A DNA stretch of 64,000 nucleotides from Arthrobacter sp. MAHUQ-56 (lineage in GTDB: Bacteria > Actinomycetota > Actinomycetes > Actinomycetales > Micrococcaceae), in assembly GCF_019710585.1 (NCBI RefSeq), contig NZ_JAIFZQ010000008.1, positions 434,001-498,000 on the forward strand, written 5' to 3'. The notes below the pieces were generated by a model that searched no databases, was not told where the DNA came from, and was given only the letters and a program-made list of their open reading frames with translations. Position numbers and translations under genes: made by a program. Below are positions 43,289-53,748 of this stretch, one piece after another; positions within the stretch are counted from its first letter, which is position 1, and every line of letters begins with the position of its first letter.

Positions 43289-45523
43289 TCAGTCGCCGGC
43301 CTGCCCGGCTGCCGCGCCGGTTGCCGGGAAACGGTCCCAGGCGCGGTGGGCGGCGAGGAGCCCGGTCAGCGCAGCGGTGACTTCCGCTGCGCTGTCCCCG
43401 GCAGCGATGCCAACCGTTTCCTGCCGAATGCCGATCGCCTCAAGAACTGTGGACCCGGAGCCCCAGACGCCAATGGCTTTGGCGTGGCGGTACGCCTCGG
43501 AGAGCATGAGGGCGACGCGCGGATCGGGGGCTTCAACCGGTTCCCCGGCCTTGGCGTCACGCCCTGCTGCGGCGTCAGGCGCAGGCTGCTTGCCTCCGGC
43601 GACGATCAGCGCGTCGAACTCGGTGGACCGCGCCGTGAGGAAGGTCCGCTGCACCGTCACCGAAAGTCCGTCGGAGGAAAGCACGCCCCCGGTAGGTGCG
43701 ATGACCAGCGGAACCATGCCCTCGCCGTCGAGCGCTTTGCGGGCAGCCTCCACCTCGGCCAGGTCACTGGCCGAATCGGCGATGAGGCCCACCACGCGCC
43801 CGGCAACCGGCCAGGTCTCACCCACCTGGGACACGGCCGGGCTGGGGTCCCGGTCCGGGACTTGCTCCGTGGCCTCCGGCGCAGGCATGCCCAGGCCGGC
43901 GGCGACGGCCGCGCAAAGCCCGGCGTCGATATTTGCCAGGGCCTGGAGCTGGCGTTCACGGACGGCCGTTTCGTAGCACTTGCCGAGCTCGAATGTGTAC
44001 GCCTGGATGACATGGTCCTGCTCCACCGCGCTCAGGCTCCGGAAGAACAGCCGGGCCTGGCTGTAGTGGTCATCGAAGGATGCAGGGTTGCGCCGTTCCT
44101 TGATGGATTCCGCAACTGCCTCCGGCACGTCCACGAACGCGCCAATGTCCTGGCCGGCCAGGAACGGGCACCCGCCATCCAGGGAATTGGGCCGGTACGG
44201 TGCAACACCGGCGTGGTCCGCAGTCTGGTGCATGCCATCGCGGAGCATGTCGTTGACCGGAGCGTGCGGCCGGTTGATGGGGATCTGCGCGAAGTTGGGT
44301 CCGCCCAGGCGTGAGATCTGGGTGTCCAGGTAGGAAAACAACCGGACCTGCAGCAGGGGGTCGTTGGTGACGTCGATGCCCGGCACCAGGTGTCCGGGGT
44401 GGAAGGCCACCTGCTCGGTTTCAGCGAAGTAGTTGGTGGGGTTCGCGTTGAGGGTCATGAGCCCGATGGGCTGCACCGGCGCGAGTTCCTCGGGGACGAA
44501 CTTGGTGGGATCCAGCAGGTCGATTCCCTGGAACATCTGGTCTTCGGTGTCCGGGAAGGTCTGGATGCCCAGTTCCCACTCCGGGTAGGCGCCGGCCTCG
44601 ATGGCGTCGGCGAGGTCGCGCCGGTGGAAGTCCGGGTCCATGCCGTTGATGATCTGGGCTTCCTCCCACACCAGCGAGTGCACGCCCTGTTTCGGCTTCC
44701 AGTGGAACTTCACCAGTGTGGTGTCACCGGCGGCGTTGACCAGCCGGAACGTGTGGACGCCGAAGCCTTCCATGGTGCGGTAGGACCGGGGGATGCCGCG
44801 GTCGGACATATTCCACAGAGTGTGCGCCTGCGCCTCGGTGTGGAGCGACACGAAATCCCAGAAGGTGTCGTGCGCGCTCTGGGCCTGCGGGATCTCCCGG
44901 TCAGGGTGCGGCTTGGCCGCGTGGACCACGTCCGGGAACTTGATGCCGTCCTGGATGAAGAACACCGGAATGTTGTTCCCCACGAGGTCGTAGGTGCCCT
45001 CATCCGTGTAGAACTTGGTGGAGAACCCCCGGGTGTCCCTGACCGCGTCCGCGGACCCGCGGGAGCCCAGCACGGTGGAGAACCGGACAAAAACGGGAGT
45101 CTCAACGCCCGGGGCCAGGAAGCCGGCCTTGGTGACCTTCGAAGCGGTCCCGTAGGAGCGGAAGGTGCCGTGCGCCCCTGCGCCCCGGGCATGGACGACG
45201 CGCTCCGGGATCCGCTCGTGGTCAAAGTGGGTGATCTTCTCGCGCAGGTGGTGGTCCTGGAGCAGGATGGGACCGCGGGCCCCGGCTTTCAGGGAGTGGT
45301 CCGTATCCGGCAGGCGGAGCCCCTGGGCAGTGGTCAGGTACTGGCCGGACTGAGCGCGGGCGGTGGCCGGGGCACCCGTCGGGCTGCCGGTGGGTGACAC
45401 GGCTTCGGGACCGCGCTGGTCCGGCTTTGGCGGCAACGGCTCCCGCGGGGTGGTGGGCTCTTCAAGCGCCGGAGGCTCACTGGACGGAACTCCGGGAATT
45501 ACAACGTCGTCTTCGGCTGGCAT
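43289..45523 (-). CDS. katE: Large-subunit (HPII-type) monofunctional catalase
   Basis: The 744-residue heme catalase removes hydrogen peroxide. It has the distal His ~111 in [13 protein letters not shown], the distal Asn in [12 protein letters not shown], and the proximal heme Tyr in [14 protein letters not shown]-terminal DJ-1/flavodoxin-like domain (~590-735, [26 protein letters not shown]) marks the HPII clade. The N-terminal ~60 residues are Pro/Glu-rich. ATG 45523 has GGGGAGAGATAG. It is divergent from phosphoketolase and its control region holds a TAAG-N4-CTTA palindrome, fitting stress-induced expression. Confidence 0.95.
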   Translation of the reverse strand: MPAEDDVVIPGVPSSEPPALEEPTTPREPLPPKPDQRGPEAVSPTGSPTGAPATARAQSGQYLTTAQGLRLPDTDHSLKAGARGPILLQDHHLREKITHFDHERIPERVVHARGAGAHGTFRSYGTASKVTKAGFLAPGVETPVFVRFSTVLGSRGSADAVRDTRGFSTKFYTDEGTYDLVGNNIPVFFIQDGIKFPDVVHAAKPHPDREIPQAQSAHDTFWDFVSLHTEAQAHTLWNMSDRGIPRSYRTMEGFGVHTFRLVNAAGDTTLVKFHWKPKQGVHSLVWEEAQIINGMDPDFHRRDLADAIEAGAYPEWELGIQTFPDTEDQMFQGIDLLDPTKFVPEELAPVQPIGLMTLNANPTNYFAETEQVAFHPGHLVPGIDVTNDPLLQVRLFSYLDTQISRLGGPNFAQIPINRPHAPVNDMLRDGMHQTADHAGVAPYRPNSLDGGCPFLAGQDIGAFVDVPEAVAESIKERRNPASFDDHYSQARLFFRSLSAVEQDHVIQAYTFELGKCYETAVRERQLQALANIDAGLCAAVAAGLGMPAPEATEQVPDRDPSPAVSQVGETWPVAGRVVGLIADSASDLAEVEAARKALDGEGMVPLVIAPTGGVLSSDGLSVTVQRTFLTARSTEFDALIVAGGKQPAPDAAAGRDAKAGEPVEAPDPRVALMLSEAYRHAKAIGVWGSGSTVLEAIGIRQETVGIAAGDSAAEVTAALTGLLAAHRAWDRFPATGAAAGQAGD

Positions 45524-45572
45524 GTCTATCTCTCCCCACAGTAGATTTGCCCCAGCCCCCGTACCGGGAAGC

Positions 45573-45584
45573 TAAGCTTACTTA
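45573..45584. promoter_or_regulatory. TAAG-N4-CTTA palindrome between divergent catalase and phosphoketolase
   Basis: TAAGCTTACTTA (45573-45584) contains the 8-base palindrome TAAGCTTA and fits TAAG-N4-CTTA. It lies 50 bases upstream of the catalase start and 48 bases upstream of phosphoketolase, so it could act on both. Confidence 0.5.
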
Positions 45585-45631
45585 CTACCCTACAGGCCGC
45601 CTGCGGCGGCACACCCGACGTAAGGATGGTT

Positions 45632-48055
45632 ATGGCTGGCAGCGCAGGACAGGATGTAAAGCCGCAGGACGGGACGCAGGATGACATGCGGCCGGAAGAA
45701 CTCGAGCTCGTTGACAAGTGGTGGCGGGCCGCGAACTACCTGTCGGTGGGCCAGATCTACCTGCGGTCCAACCCCCTGTTGCGGGAACCGCTGCGGGCGG
45801 AGGACACCAAGTCCCGCCTGCTGGGCCACTGGGGCACCACCCCAGGACTCAACTTCGTCTATGCCCACCTGAACCGCGTCATCCGCCGCGACTCAGCCGA
45901 GATGCTCTTTGTTGCCGGCCCCGGCCATGGCGGCCCGGCCGTCGTCGCCAACGCCTGGCTGGAGGGAACGTACTCCGAAATCTATGCCCATGTGGGCAAT
46001 GACGAGGCCGGCCTTGCAGAACTCTTCCGGCAGTTCTCGTACCCCGGCGGCATCCCCAGCCACGCCGCTCCGGAAAGCCCCGGCTCCATCAACGAGGGCG
46101 GTGAACTCGGGTACTCCCTGGCGCACGCCTACGGCACGGTACTGGACAACCCCCAGCTGGTGACCGCCGTCGTCATTGGTGACGGCGAGGCCGAGACCGG
46201 CCCGCTGGCCGCCAGTTGGCACTCGCACAACTTCCTGGACCCGGCCGCGGACGGCGCCGTGCTGCCCATCCTGCACCTGAACGGCTACAAGATCGCCAAT
46301 CCCACCATCCTGGCGCGCATGCCGCAGGAGCAGCTGGAGCAGCTGCTGCGCGGATACGGCCACGAACCGCACTTCGTCACGGTCGCGGACCCGGACGACA
46401 CCGAACAGGCGCACCGGGACTTTGCCGCCGTCCTGGACCGGTGCCTGTCAGAGATCCGGGCCATCCAGGACGTCCACCGCGCAGAGGGGGAAGGCCGCGA
46501 ATCGGGGGAGGGCGGACACCGCTGGCCCATGATCGTGCTGCGCTCGCCGAAGGGGTGGACGGGCCCGCGGGAGGTGGACGGGCTGCAGGTGGAAGGGACG
46601 TGGCGCGCCCACCAGGTGCCGCTGTCCGAGGTCCGGACCAACGGGGAGCACCTCAAGCAGCTGGAGGAATGGCTGCAGTCCTACCGCCCGGATGAACTGT
46701 TCGACGGCGACGGCAGGCTGCGTCCCGACGTCGCCAGGGCCGCGCCCACCGGCGACTTCCGGATGAGTGCCACACCGCACGCCAACGGCGGCCTGCTCCG
46801 GCGGGCCCTGAAACTGCCCGCCTACCGGGACCACGCCGTCGAAGTCCCGAACCCCGGGACCGAACGGGTCAGCCCCATGATCACGCTGGGCTCCTGGATG
46901 CGGGACGTGATCGCGCAGAACATGGAGAACTTCCGGCTGTTCGGGCCGGACGAGACGGCCTCGAACCGGCTGCAGAACGTCTACGAGGTCACCGACAAAG
47001 TGTGGCAGTACCGGATTGACGACGTCGACGAGCACCTTGCGCGGTCCGGACGGGTCATGGAGGTGCTGAGCGAGCACTTGTGCCAGGGCTGGCTCGAAGG
47101 CTATCTGCTCACCGGCCGCCATGGGGTGTTCAACTGCTACGAGGCTTTCATCCACATCGTCGACTCCATGTTCAACCAGCACGCCAAATGGCTTAAGGTG
47201 CACCGCACGCTGTCGTGGCGCCAGCCGGTGCCGTCCCTGAACTACCTGCTGTCCTCGCATGTGTGGCAGCAGGACCACAACGGTTTTTCGCACCAGGACC
47301 CGGGCTTTATCGACCACGCAGTGAACAAAAAGGCCGAGATCATCCGGGTGTACCTGCCGCCGGACGCCAACACCCTCCTGTCCGTCATGGAGCACTGCCT
47401 GGACTCCACCGACTACGTGAACATTGTGGTCAGCGGCAAGCAGCCATCACCCACCTGGCTGGGACCGGCCGACGCCGCGAACCACTGCAGCCGCGGGCTG
47501 GGTATCTGGGAGTTCGCGGGGTCCGAGGTGCCGGGCGAGGAGCCCGACGTCGTCCTGGCCTGCGCCGGCGACGTTCCCACCGTGGAGACCGTGGCCGCGG
47601 CGGAACTGCTCCGTGACGGTGCCCCCGGCCTGAAAGTCCGGGTGGTCAACGTGGTGGACCTGATGCGGCTGCAGGATGAGAGCGAGCATCCGCACGGGTT
47701 GCCGGCCCGGGACTTTGACGGGATCTTCACCAACGACAAGCCCATCATCTTCGCCTACCACGGCTACCCGGCGCTGATCCATCGGCTCGCGTACCGGCGG
47801 ACCAACCAGCAGGGCCTGCACGTGCACGGCTACCAGGAGGAAGGGACCACCACCACTCCGTTCGACATGGCGATGATGAACCGGATCGACCGCTTCACCC
47901 TGGCGATCGACGCGATCGACCGGGTGCCGGGCCTCGCCGAACAGTATTCACTCCTGCGCCAGGACCTGCAGGACCGGCGGAACCGCGCCCGCGAACATAC
48001 CCGCACCCACGGCGAGGACCCGGAGGAGATCCGGAACTGGAAGCTCGGCGGGTAG
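45632..48055 (+). CDS. xfp: Phosphoketolase (xylulose-5-phosphate/fructose-6-phosphate)
   Basis: The 807-residue thiamine-diphosphate enzyme splits xylulose-5-P (or fructose-6-P) with phosphate to acetyl-P and a sugar phosphate. It has the N-terminal signature [19 protein letters not shown], the ThDP motif [20 protein letters not shown] (key GDGEAETG), and the later [16 protein letters not shown] block. Length is normal for the family. ATG 45632 has TAAGGA 5 bases upstream; ATG 45626 is also in frame. No acetate kinase or phosphotransacetylase is adjacent. It is divergent from the catalase gene. Confidence 0.95.
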   Translation: MAGSAGQDVKPQDGTQDDMRPEELELVDKWWRAANYLSVGQIYLRSNPLLREPLRAEDTKSRLLGHWGTTPGLNFVYAHLNRVIRRDSAEMLFVAGPGHGGPAVVANAWLEGTYSEIYAHVGNDEAGLAELFRQFSYPGGIPSHAAPESPGSINEGGELGYSLAHAYGTVLDNPQLVTAVVIGDGEAETGPLAASWHSHNFLDPAADGAVLPILHLNGYKIANPTILARMPQEQLEQLLRGYGHEPHFVTVADPDDTEQAHRDFAAVLDRCLSEIRAIQDVHRAEGEGRESGEGGHRWPMIVLRSPKGWTGPREVDGLQVEGTWRAHQVPLSEVRTNGEHLKQLEEWLQSYRPDELFDGDGRLRPDVARAAPTGDFRMSATPHANGGLLRRALKLPAYRDHAVEVPNPGTERVSPMITLGSWMRDVIAQNMENFRLFGPDETASNRLQNVYEVTDKVWQYRIDDVDEHLARSGRVMEVLSEHLCQGWLEGYLLTGRHGVFNCYEAFIHIVDSMFNQHAKWLKVHRTLSWRQPVPSLNYLLSSHVWQQDHNGFSHQDPGFIDHAVNKKAEIIRVYLPPDANTLLSVMEHCLDSTDYVNIVVSGKQPSPTWLGPADAANHCSRGLGIWEFAGSEVPGEEPDVVLACAGDVPTVETVAAAELLRDGAPGLKVRVVNVVDLMRLQDESEHPHGLPARDFDGIFTNDKPIIFAYHGYPALIHRLAYRRTNQQGLHVHGYQEEGTTTTPFDMAMMNRIDRFTLAIDAIDRVPGLAEQYSLLRQDLQDRRNRAREHTRTHGEDPEEIRNWKLGG

Positions 48056-48056
48056 C

Positions 48057-48806
48057 TTACCGAAGTCCGTCAAGGGCGCAGGACGGAAGGTGGATCCATC
48101 CCTCGCTGCGGGCTGCCTCCGCCTGGCCCCCGTCCGGCTGGAGGGTGAGCCCGCGCGCCACCGCACGCGCGGTGAGGGAGGCGATGACGGCGTCGAACAT
48201 GTCGTCCGAACCGGCCAGCCTGTCCCGGTACCCGCCCAGGTCGAGCCAGGGCGCCCGCTCCTCAAAGGCAGCCAACAGGAGGCCAAGGCGATCGGCTTCG
48301 GGGATTCCCCGGCCCTTGTAACCGCGCCCGTTGAAGCCCCAGATCTTCAGCGAGGCCGCCGGATACACCTCGGCGAGCCGCCCTGAACCGTCGCGCTGCT
48401 GCGGGCCGTGGATGGCGGCGATCTTCGCCTGGATGACGGCGCAGCGCATGGCGGGGTGGGCCAGGCGGTCGGCGGAGACGCTCAGCGGGATCAGCCCGGT
48501 GTGCGCAGTGGTGAAACGGTCGGTGTCGCGGTAGGCGAGCAGCCGCCGGCCCGCGATGCCGTCGTGCGCCAGGACGGGGCCGCCGTCGAAGTTCCGGTGC
48601 CCGGTAAGGAACGGGATCAGCGCATCAGGCCAGCCCACCGGGCAGTCGACGCCGGTCATGGTGCAGGCGCCGAAGAGGTCCACGATTTCCTGGTCGTCCA
48701 CGTCCAGGGACAGGTGGGTGAGCCGGGCCAGGCTGTCACTCCAGTCGATGACAGCCACCGCGGTCTTCTTCGAGGCTGCCGCGAGGTCCACACCGAGGGT
48801 CCTCAT
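48057..48806 (-). CDS. DUF429 domain protein
   Basis: The 249-residue protein begins MRTLGVDLAAASKKTAVAVIDW, an RNase-H-fold-like opening, and has CPVGWPDALIPF, AYRDTDRFT, VYPAASLKIWGFNGRGYKG (key VYPAAS, GYK) and SDDMFDAVIASLTAR. The set is typical of DUF429, predicted nucleases of unknown role. ATG 48806 has only a weak ribosome site but follows the esterase stop by 7 bases, so coupled translation is likely. Convergent with phosphoketolase, one base between stops. Confidence 0.85.
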   Translation of the reverse strand: MRTLGVDLAAASKKTAVAVIDWSDSLARLTHLSLDVDDQEIVDLFGACTMTGVDCPVGWPDALIPFLTGHRNFDGGPVLAHDGIAGRRLLAYRDTDRFTTAHTGLIPLSVSADRLAHPAMRCAVIQAKIAAIHGPQQRDGSGRLAEVYPAASLKIWGFNGRGYKGRGIPEADRLGLLLAAFEERAPWLDLGGYRDRLAGSDDMFDAVIASLTARAVARGLTLQPDGGQAEAARSEGWIHLPSCALDGLR

Positions 48807-48813
48807 GGGGTTC

Positions 48814-50157
48814 TCAGGCAGCCCGGTACCGCAGGACCCCGGGAATTTCCCCGGCTGCGCCCAAGTCCGAGCCACGTGCGAAACCGGCCCACAGCGCCCG
48901 CAGTTCACGGCCTGCTGCTTGCACATCCTCCCAGCGGGCGCCATCGGTCAGGCCCACCCCGTCCCAGGTCTTCTTGCTGCCGAGCAGCAGGGGCAGGTCC
49001 ACGGTATGGGCGGCGCCAAAGATGTTGCCGGGCGCATGCCAGTCCAGGACATAGCGGTGCACTTTTCCGCCCGCCTTGGCATGCCGGCGCGCAAACTTCC
49101 GGGTTGCCCGCCCATACACCGTCTCCGTGACAACCCAGTCGATGGCCCGGACGGCCGCGGGACCCACCACGGGAACGCCCGCCAAGCGCATCAGGCGCGG
49201 GCTGCGGGGGAGGAACAATCGGGCTTCCTCCGAGGTATGTCCGATCAGGACTTCGATGGCAGGGGCAGTCCGGTTCCAGGCCGCCTCTATTTCGGACTCC
49301 TCGGGGAGCGGATCGTGGCCGTACTGGGTGCCGAACGGCATGGCCGCCAACATGCCGAACTTCTTGGCCACTTGCGTAACCTGTGCTTCGAGAGCCACCA
49401 CATCCATGGCGGGCGTCTGCTCCGTGACGCCGTCGGCCGCGATGCCCATGGCGTGGTTCATCTTGGCCCGGCCCTGGGTAATGCCCAGCGGCGCGCTCTG
49501 GATGATGGCGCGCTGGAAAAGTGTGGGCGCCTCCGGCGTGGCCATCAGGTGGGCGATTGCATCGCCCCCGGCGGACTGGCCAAACGCGGTGACCCGGCCG
49601 GGATCGCCGCCGAAGGCGGCGATGTTCCGCTGCACCCAGCGGAAGGCCTCCAGCTGGTCGAGGAGCCCCAGGTTGCCGGGACGCCCGGCAGGCGTCGCCA
49701 GGAACCCGAACAAACCGAGCCGGTACGTCACCGAGACCACTATCACCCGGTTCTCGGCCACCAGCCGGGCGGGATCGAAGATCGCCAGGTCACCGGATCC
49801 CGTGGTGTAGGAGCCGCCGTGGATCCAGACCATGACGGGCAGCTTTTCGTCCCGAGAGAGATCGCTGGGCATGGTGATCGACAGGTTCTGGCAGTCTTCG
49901 CTGCCGGGAAGCTCGCCGTACTTGGTGCCCAGGACATCGTCCAGGAACGGGACCGGCGCCTGCGGGCAGGCCGGCGCCAGGGACGTGGCGGCGAATTCGG
50001 CGGTCCAGTCCGGCACTGGCGCCGGCGGCTGGAACCGCTTGGCGGTGGCGTAGGGGATGCCGGTGGCGCGGAGGACGTCGCCGTCGCGCCATCCGCTGAT
50101 GGGGCCGCAGGGAGGACGGAACAACAGCTGGGAGGTCAGGGCGGGCTCGGAACTCAC
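48814..50157 (-). CDS. Type B carboxylesterase/lipase family protein
   Basis: The 447-residue alpha/beta hydrolase has the second type-B signature EDCQNLSITMP, the oxyanion region VWIHGGSYTTGSG, the nucleophile Ser ~193 in FGQSAGGDA, a probable acid in HTSEEARL and the catalytic His in GAAHTVDLPLLLG. No signal peptide is seen, so it likely acts inside the cell on an unknown ester. GTG 50157 follows GGTGGGGCT. It lies upstream of the DUF429 gene on the same strand. Confidence 0.88.
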   Translation of the reverse strand: MSSEPALTSQLLFRPPCGPISGWRDGDVLRATGIPYATAKRFQPPAPVPDWTAEFAATSLAPACPQAPVPFLDDVLGTKYGELPGSEDCQNLSITMPSDLSRDEKLPVMVWIHGGSYTTGSGDLAIFDPARLVAENRVIVVSVTYRLGLFGFLATPAGRPGNLGLLDQLEAFRWVQRNIAAFGGDPGRVTAFGQSAGGDAIAHLMATPEAPTLFQRAIIQSAPLGITQGRAKMNHAMGIAADGVTEQTPAMDVVALEAQVTQVAKKFGMLAAMPFGTQYGHDPLPEESEIEAAWNRTAPAIEVLIGHTSEEARLFLPRSPRLMRLAGVPVVGPAAVRAIDWVVTETVYGRATRKFARRHAKAGGKVHRYVLDWHAPGNIFGAAHTVDLPLLLGSKKTWDGVGLTDGARWEDVQAAGRELRALWAGFARGSDLGAAGEIPGVLRYRAA

Positions 50158-50189
50158 AGCCCCACCATGCCACAACTTCCTGAAACAAC

Positions 50190-50231
50190 GACGGCGGGTG
50201 GCCGGCTTCGGAAAGCCGGCCACCCGCCGTC
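50190..50231 (-). terminator. Strong hairpin terminator of ppa
   Basis: Nineteen-base perfect arms (50190-50208 and 50213-50231) around a four-base loop. On the minus strand it follows the ppa stop by 46 bases and is followed by GTTGTTTC. Confidence 0.7.
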
Positions 50232-50276
50232 GGACGTGCTGTGGGTGGGCCCACGCCGTTAGGGGGACGGTGGGGA

Positions 50277-50765
50277 TTAGTGCTGCGAAGGCACGTAGCG
50301 CTTGATCGAGGCTTCCAGCTCGGCTTCGGCGGCGGCGCGGTCGCCCCAGCCTTCGGCCTTGACCCACTTGCCCGGCTCCAGGTCCTTGTAGCGCGTGAAG
50401 AAGTGCTCGATTTCCTTGATCAGGAACTCGTTGACGTCGCTGACTTCCTGGATGTGGTCGAAGCGGGCATCCACGGGGACGCACAGGATCTTGGCGTCTC
50501 CGCCGCCGTCGTCGGTCATGTTGAAGACGCCGATGGGGCGGGACTCGACGATGACGCCCGGGTGCAGGTCGAAGTCCTGCAGGAGCACCAGTGCGTCCAG
50601 CGGGTCGCCGTCCTCGCCGAGGGTGTTCTCGAAGTACCCGTAGTGCGTGGGGTACTGCATGGAGGTGAAGAGGACGCGGTCCAGGCGGACGCGGCCGGTC
50701 TCGTGGTCAACTTCGTACTTGACGCGCGATCCCTTGGGGATCTCGATGGTCACGTCGTGCTTCAT
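50277..50765 (-). CDS. ppa: Inorganic pyrophosphatase (family I)
   Basis: The 162-residue enzyme hydrolyses pyrophosphate to phosphate, pulling biosynthetic reactions forward. It has the N-terminal [16 protein letters not shown], the [11 protein letters not shown] block, and the metal site [13 protein letters not shown] (Asp residues of DGDPLD), then [10 protein letters not shown] and KAEGWGD. ATG 50765 has GAGGAGC upstream. It is divergent from dacB, a common actinobacterial arrangement, and ends at a strong hairpin. Confidence 0.95.
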   Translation of the reverse strand: MKHDVTIEIPKGSRVKYEVDHETGRVRLDRVLFTSMQYPTHYGYFENTLGEDGDPLDALVLLQDFDLHPGVIVESRPIGVFNMTDDGGGDAKILCVPVDARFDHIQEVSDVNEFLIKEIEHFFTRYKDLEPGKWVKAEGWGDRAAAEAELEASIKRYVPSQH

Positions 50766-50843
50766 GGAAATGCTCCTCGGCAATTGCAGGGGGTGCGCGG
50801 CACACTTGACGGGCCCACAAAAAAGAGTGTCGGTGCCGCCGAC

Positions 50844-50849
50844 TACAAT
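50844..50849 (+). promoter_or_regulatory. -10 element TACAAT upstream of dacB
   Basis: TACAAT at 50844-50849 matches the actinobacterial -10 consensus, about 37 bases before the dacB GTG. A TTGACG at about 50806 is too far away to be its -35. Confidence 0.4.
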
Positions 50850-50885
50850 TGAGGATATAGCGAGAGGCCCTGGAATCAGGAACTT

Positions 50886-52427
50886 GTGGGGAAATTTCAG
50901 GACTTGAGGACCAGCACCAGCATGACCAAAACAACCGGCCCGGAGCGGCGGCGCGCCCGGCCCCCGCAGCGTTCCGGCAGCCTTCCCGCAGTCCTCCGCA
51001 AGTTGTGGCCCCTGGCCCTCGCCACCCTGCTCCTGTGTGCCCTCGCCATCCCCGCAGTCCTGCTGGTGGCCCCCGGATTCCTCGGCCCCGAACCGCCCGC
51101 GCCGGCCCCCGCCCCTCCCGCCTGGCAACAGGTTCCTGCCACCCTTTCGGGCCCGCAGGGGCTGGCGGCCCTGGAACCTTCGGCCCAGGTGCCCGTCCCG
51201 TCAGCACTGGCGGCCCAGGTGGACCCGGTGCTCAAGACCGACGGCGGCGGAACATTCACCGGGATCGTCCAGGATGCGCTGACCGGCCAGGTCCTCTTCG
51301 ACCGCGGCGGCGCGGAAAACCGGGTGCCGGCGTCGAACCTGAAACTGCTGACCGCCCTCGCCGCCCTGCGCACGCTGGGACCGGACCACCGTTTCAGCAC
51401 CCGGGTGGTGCCCGGCCCGGAGGCTGGGCAGGTGGTGCTGGTGGGTGGCGGCGACGTCCTCCTGGCTGCGGGAGAGTCCCGGCCGCAGTCAACGATGGGC
51501 CACGCCGGCCTGGCCACCCTTGCCGCCCGCACGGCGGAAACCCTGCGGGAGGCCGGAACAACCGGCAGCATCAAGGTGCTTCTGGATGATTCCCTCTTCA
51601 ACGGCCCCGCGCTCAACCCCGCCTGGCAGGCAGGGGATGTGGAGGCAGGGGAGGTGGCCCCGCTGTACCCGCTTGCCCTCAACTCGGCCCGCTTCGATCC
51701 CGCCGTCACCACGGGGCCACGGCCGCAGGACGCCGCCATGGCCGCGGCTGAGGAGTTCGCGGCCCGGCTTCGCGCCGCGGGTGCCGGGGCGGGACTGGCG
51801 GTAGCGGCCGGCGTCGAACGTGCAGTCCACGCATCACCCCAGCAGGCTGCGCACCCCGCCGTCCTGGCGCAGGTCGATTCGGCCACGGTCGCGGAGCAGG
51901 TTGACCTGATGCTGCAGGTATCGGACAACTACCTGGCCGAAACCATGGGCCGGATGGCGGCACTCGCGTCCGGGCAGCCCGGGAGCAGTGAGGCCGCAGT
52001 CGCCACCGTCACGGCCCAGCTGGCGGCGGCCGGCATCCCCGTGGACTCCCTGAAACTTGTGGACGTCTGCGGGCTGGCCATGGAAAACCGGGCCTCCGCC
52101 CGGCAGCTCACCGAAGTGGTCCGGGCCATCACCTCCGGTACCGACAGCAGGCTCCGTGCCGCCCTCGACGGGTTTCCTGTGGCGGGCCTGACCGGCACCC
52201 TGGACATGCGATACGGGAATGCCACCACGTCCGGCGGTGCCGGGCTGGTGCGGGCCAAGACCGGGACGTTGAACACCGTGCTGGCGCTCAGCGGCTACGT
52301 CGTTGACGCCGACGGGCGGCTTCTGGTGTTTTCGTTCGTCGGGAATGGGCTGACCCCCGGCGCGGCCGGCAACAAGGAGGCCCTCGACCGGGCCGCCACC
52401 GTGCTGGCCGGGTGCGGCTGCCGATAA
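50886..52427 (+). CDS. dacB: D-alanyl-D-alanine carboxypeptidase/endopeptidase (PBP4, peptidase S13)
   Basis: The 513-residue protein has a cytoplasmic basic head, one N-terminal transmembrane/signal segment (~41-63) and a penicillin-binding domain. Motifs are SxxK in PASNLKLL, SxN in VSDNYLAE and KTG in RAKTGTLN. It trims or cleaves peptidoglycan cross-links outside the membrane. The usual DGSGLS block after SxN reads [13 protein letters not shown], an unusual Cys. GTG 50886 has AGGAAC upstream; ATG 50922 is an alternative. It is first in the gene run leading to tilS and ftsH. Confidence 0.9.
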   Translation: MGKFQDLRTSTSMTKTTGPERRRARPPQRSGSLPAVLRKLWPLALATLLLCALAIPAVLLVAPGFLGPEPPAPAPAPPAWQQVPATLSGPQGLAALEPSAQVPVPSALAAQVDPVLKTDGGGTFTGIVQDALTGQVLFDRGGAENRVPASNLKLLTALAALRTLGPDHRFSTRVVPGPEAGQVVLVGGGDVLLAAGESRPQSTMGHAGLATLAARTAETLREAGTTGSIKVLLDDSLFNGPALNPAWQAGDVEAGEVAPLYPLALNSARFDPAVTTGPRPQDAAMAAAEEFAARLRAAGAGAGLAVAAGVERAVHASPQQAAHPAVLAQVDSATVAEQVDLMLQVSDNYLAETMGRMAALASGQPGSSEAAVATVTAQLAAAGIPVDSLKLVDVCGLAMENRASARQLTEVVRAITSGTDSRLRAALDGFPVAGLTGTLDMRYGNATTSGGAGLVRAKTGTLNTVLALSGYVVDADGRLLVFSFVGNGLTPGAAGNKEALDRAATVLAGCGCR

Positions 52428-52557
52428 CACTCCCAGGCGCGGTCCCGCGGGTCACGGCCGCTCATGTCCGGGCCGTCCAGGTTGCGCCGCGGCTGTGGAG
52501 TTCCCCGGTGGGCGAACTTAAAGCCGATCCCCAGCCTCCTGTGTTCTGATGGGACCT

Positions 52558-53748
52558 ATGGAGTCCACTTCACGCGAGTCCGCATCGATGCTGTCTTCAA
52601 CGGATAAGTCCCCAACGGGCCAGTCCCCGGCAGCACCATCCAACGCAGCCGAATCAACCGCTGCCCCTTCCCTGATCAACTGGGATCTCGCAGCCTCCGC
52701 AGCAGCGCGGCTGGCTCCCGCCGGCCCGGTACTCAGCCAGGCTGCCATCGGCGAGGCCGTGGACAGCCTGCGCCGGCTCGCGGACGCCTCCGTTCCGCAC
52801 GTCCATGAGATTACGGGACTGGAAGCGGCACGGGACCTGCGGGACTCCTCGGTGCTGGTGGTGGACCGGGCATCCTGGGCCAAGGCCAACACGCAGAGCT
52901 TCGCCGTGATGCTGAAGCCGGCCATGCAGAAGATGCTGGACAACCGCCGTGGGACGCTGAGCCCGGCGGCCGCCAACGTCAGCGGCGCCATTACCGGCAG
53001 CCAGCTTGGTGCCGTCCTGGCCTTCCTCTCCAGCAAGGTCCTGGGCCAGTACGATCCCTTCGCGGCACTGGCCGAAAACTCCACGGCACCCGCCGCCGGC
53101 AGGCTCCTGCTGGTGGCACCGAACATCGTCGCGGTGGAGCGGGAGCTCAACGTCACGCCGGAGGATTTCCGGCTGTGGGTCTGCCTGCATGAGCAGACGC
53201 ACCGCGTGCAGTTCGCCGCCGCGCCGTGGCTGCGGCACCACATGCTGGAACAGATCGATGAACTCAGCGGCCACCTGCTGGGCAACGTCGACACCCTGAT
53301 GGAGCGTGCCTCGGCAGCCGCCCGTTCCCTCAAGGATCGCTCCGTCAACGGAAACACTCCCGGCCGCGGCGCCATCCTGGACCTGCTGCAGGACCCCGAG
53401 GAAAAGGCAGCCATCTCGCACCTCACCGCCGTGATGAGCCTCCTCGAAGGCCACGCCAACGTGGTGATGGACGCCGTGGACGCCAGCATCATCCCCTCGG
53501 TTAAGACGATCCGCCAGCGGTTCAACGACCGCGGCAAGGACCGCGGCGTCATCGAAAAGTTCATCCGCAGCCTTCTTGGCCTGGACGCGAAGATGCGCCA
53601 ATACTCCGACGGCGCCCGCTTCGTCCGGGCCGTGGTGGACGTGGCCGGCATGGAAGGCTTCAACAAAGTATGGGAGTCGGCCGACCACCTGCCCACCGAA
53701 CCCGAGATCCACGATGCCAAGCTGTGGCTTGACCGGATGGGGCTCTGA
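52558..53748 (+). CDS. Zinc-dependent metalloprotease family (F420-biosynthesis-associated type)
   Basis: The 396-residue protein has the metal-binding HEQTH near residue 220 (LHEQTHRVQFA) with a downstream EGHANVVMD that likely gives the third ligand, and the repeated helical pattern of the DUF2342 / TIGR03624 family common in actinobacteria between dacB and tilS. Proteolytic activity is predicted, not shown. The first ~40 residues are low-complexity Ser/Ala/Pro. ATG 52558 is preferred; ATG 52549 is in frame. The tilS start follows its stop directly. Confidence 0.87.
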   Translation: MESTSRESASMLSSTDKSPTGQSPAAPSNAAESTAAPSLINWDLAASAAARLAPAGPVLSQAAIGEAVDSLRRLADASVPHVHEITGLEAARDLRDSSVLVVDRASWAKANTQSFAVMLKPAMQKMLDNRRGTLSPAAANVSGAITGSQLGAVLAFLSSKVLGQYDPFAALAENSTAPAAGRLLLVAPNIVAVERELNVTPEDFRLWVCLHEQTHRVQFAAAPWLRHHMLEQIDELSGHLLGNVDTLMERASAAARSLKDRSVNGNTPGRGAILDLLQDPEEKAAISHLTAVMSLLEGHANVVMDAVDASIIPSVKTIRQRFNDRGKDRGVIEKFIRSLLGLDAKMRQYSDGARFVRAVVDVAGMEGFNKVWESADHLPTEPEIHDAKLWLDRMGL

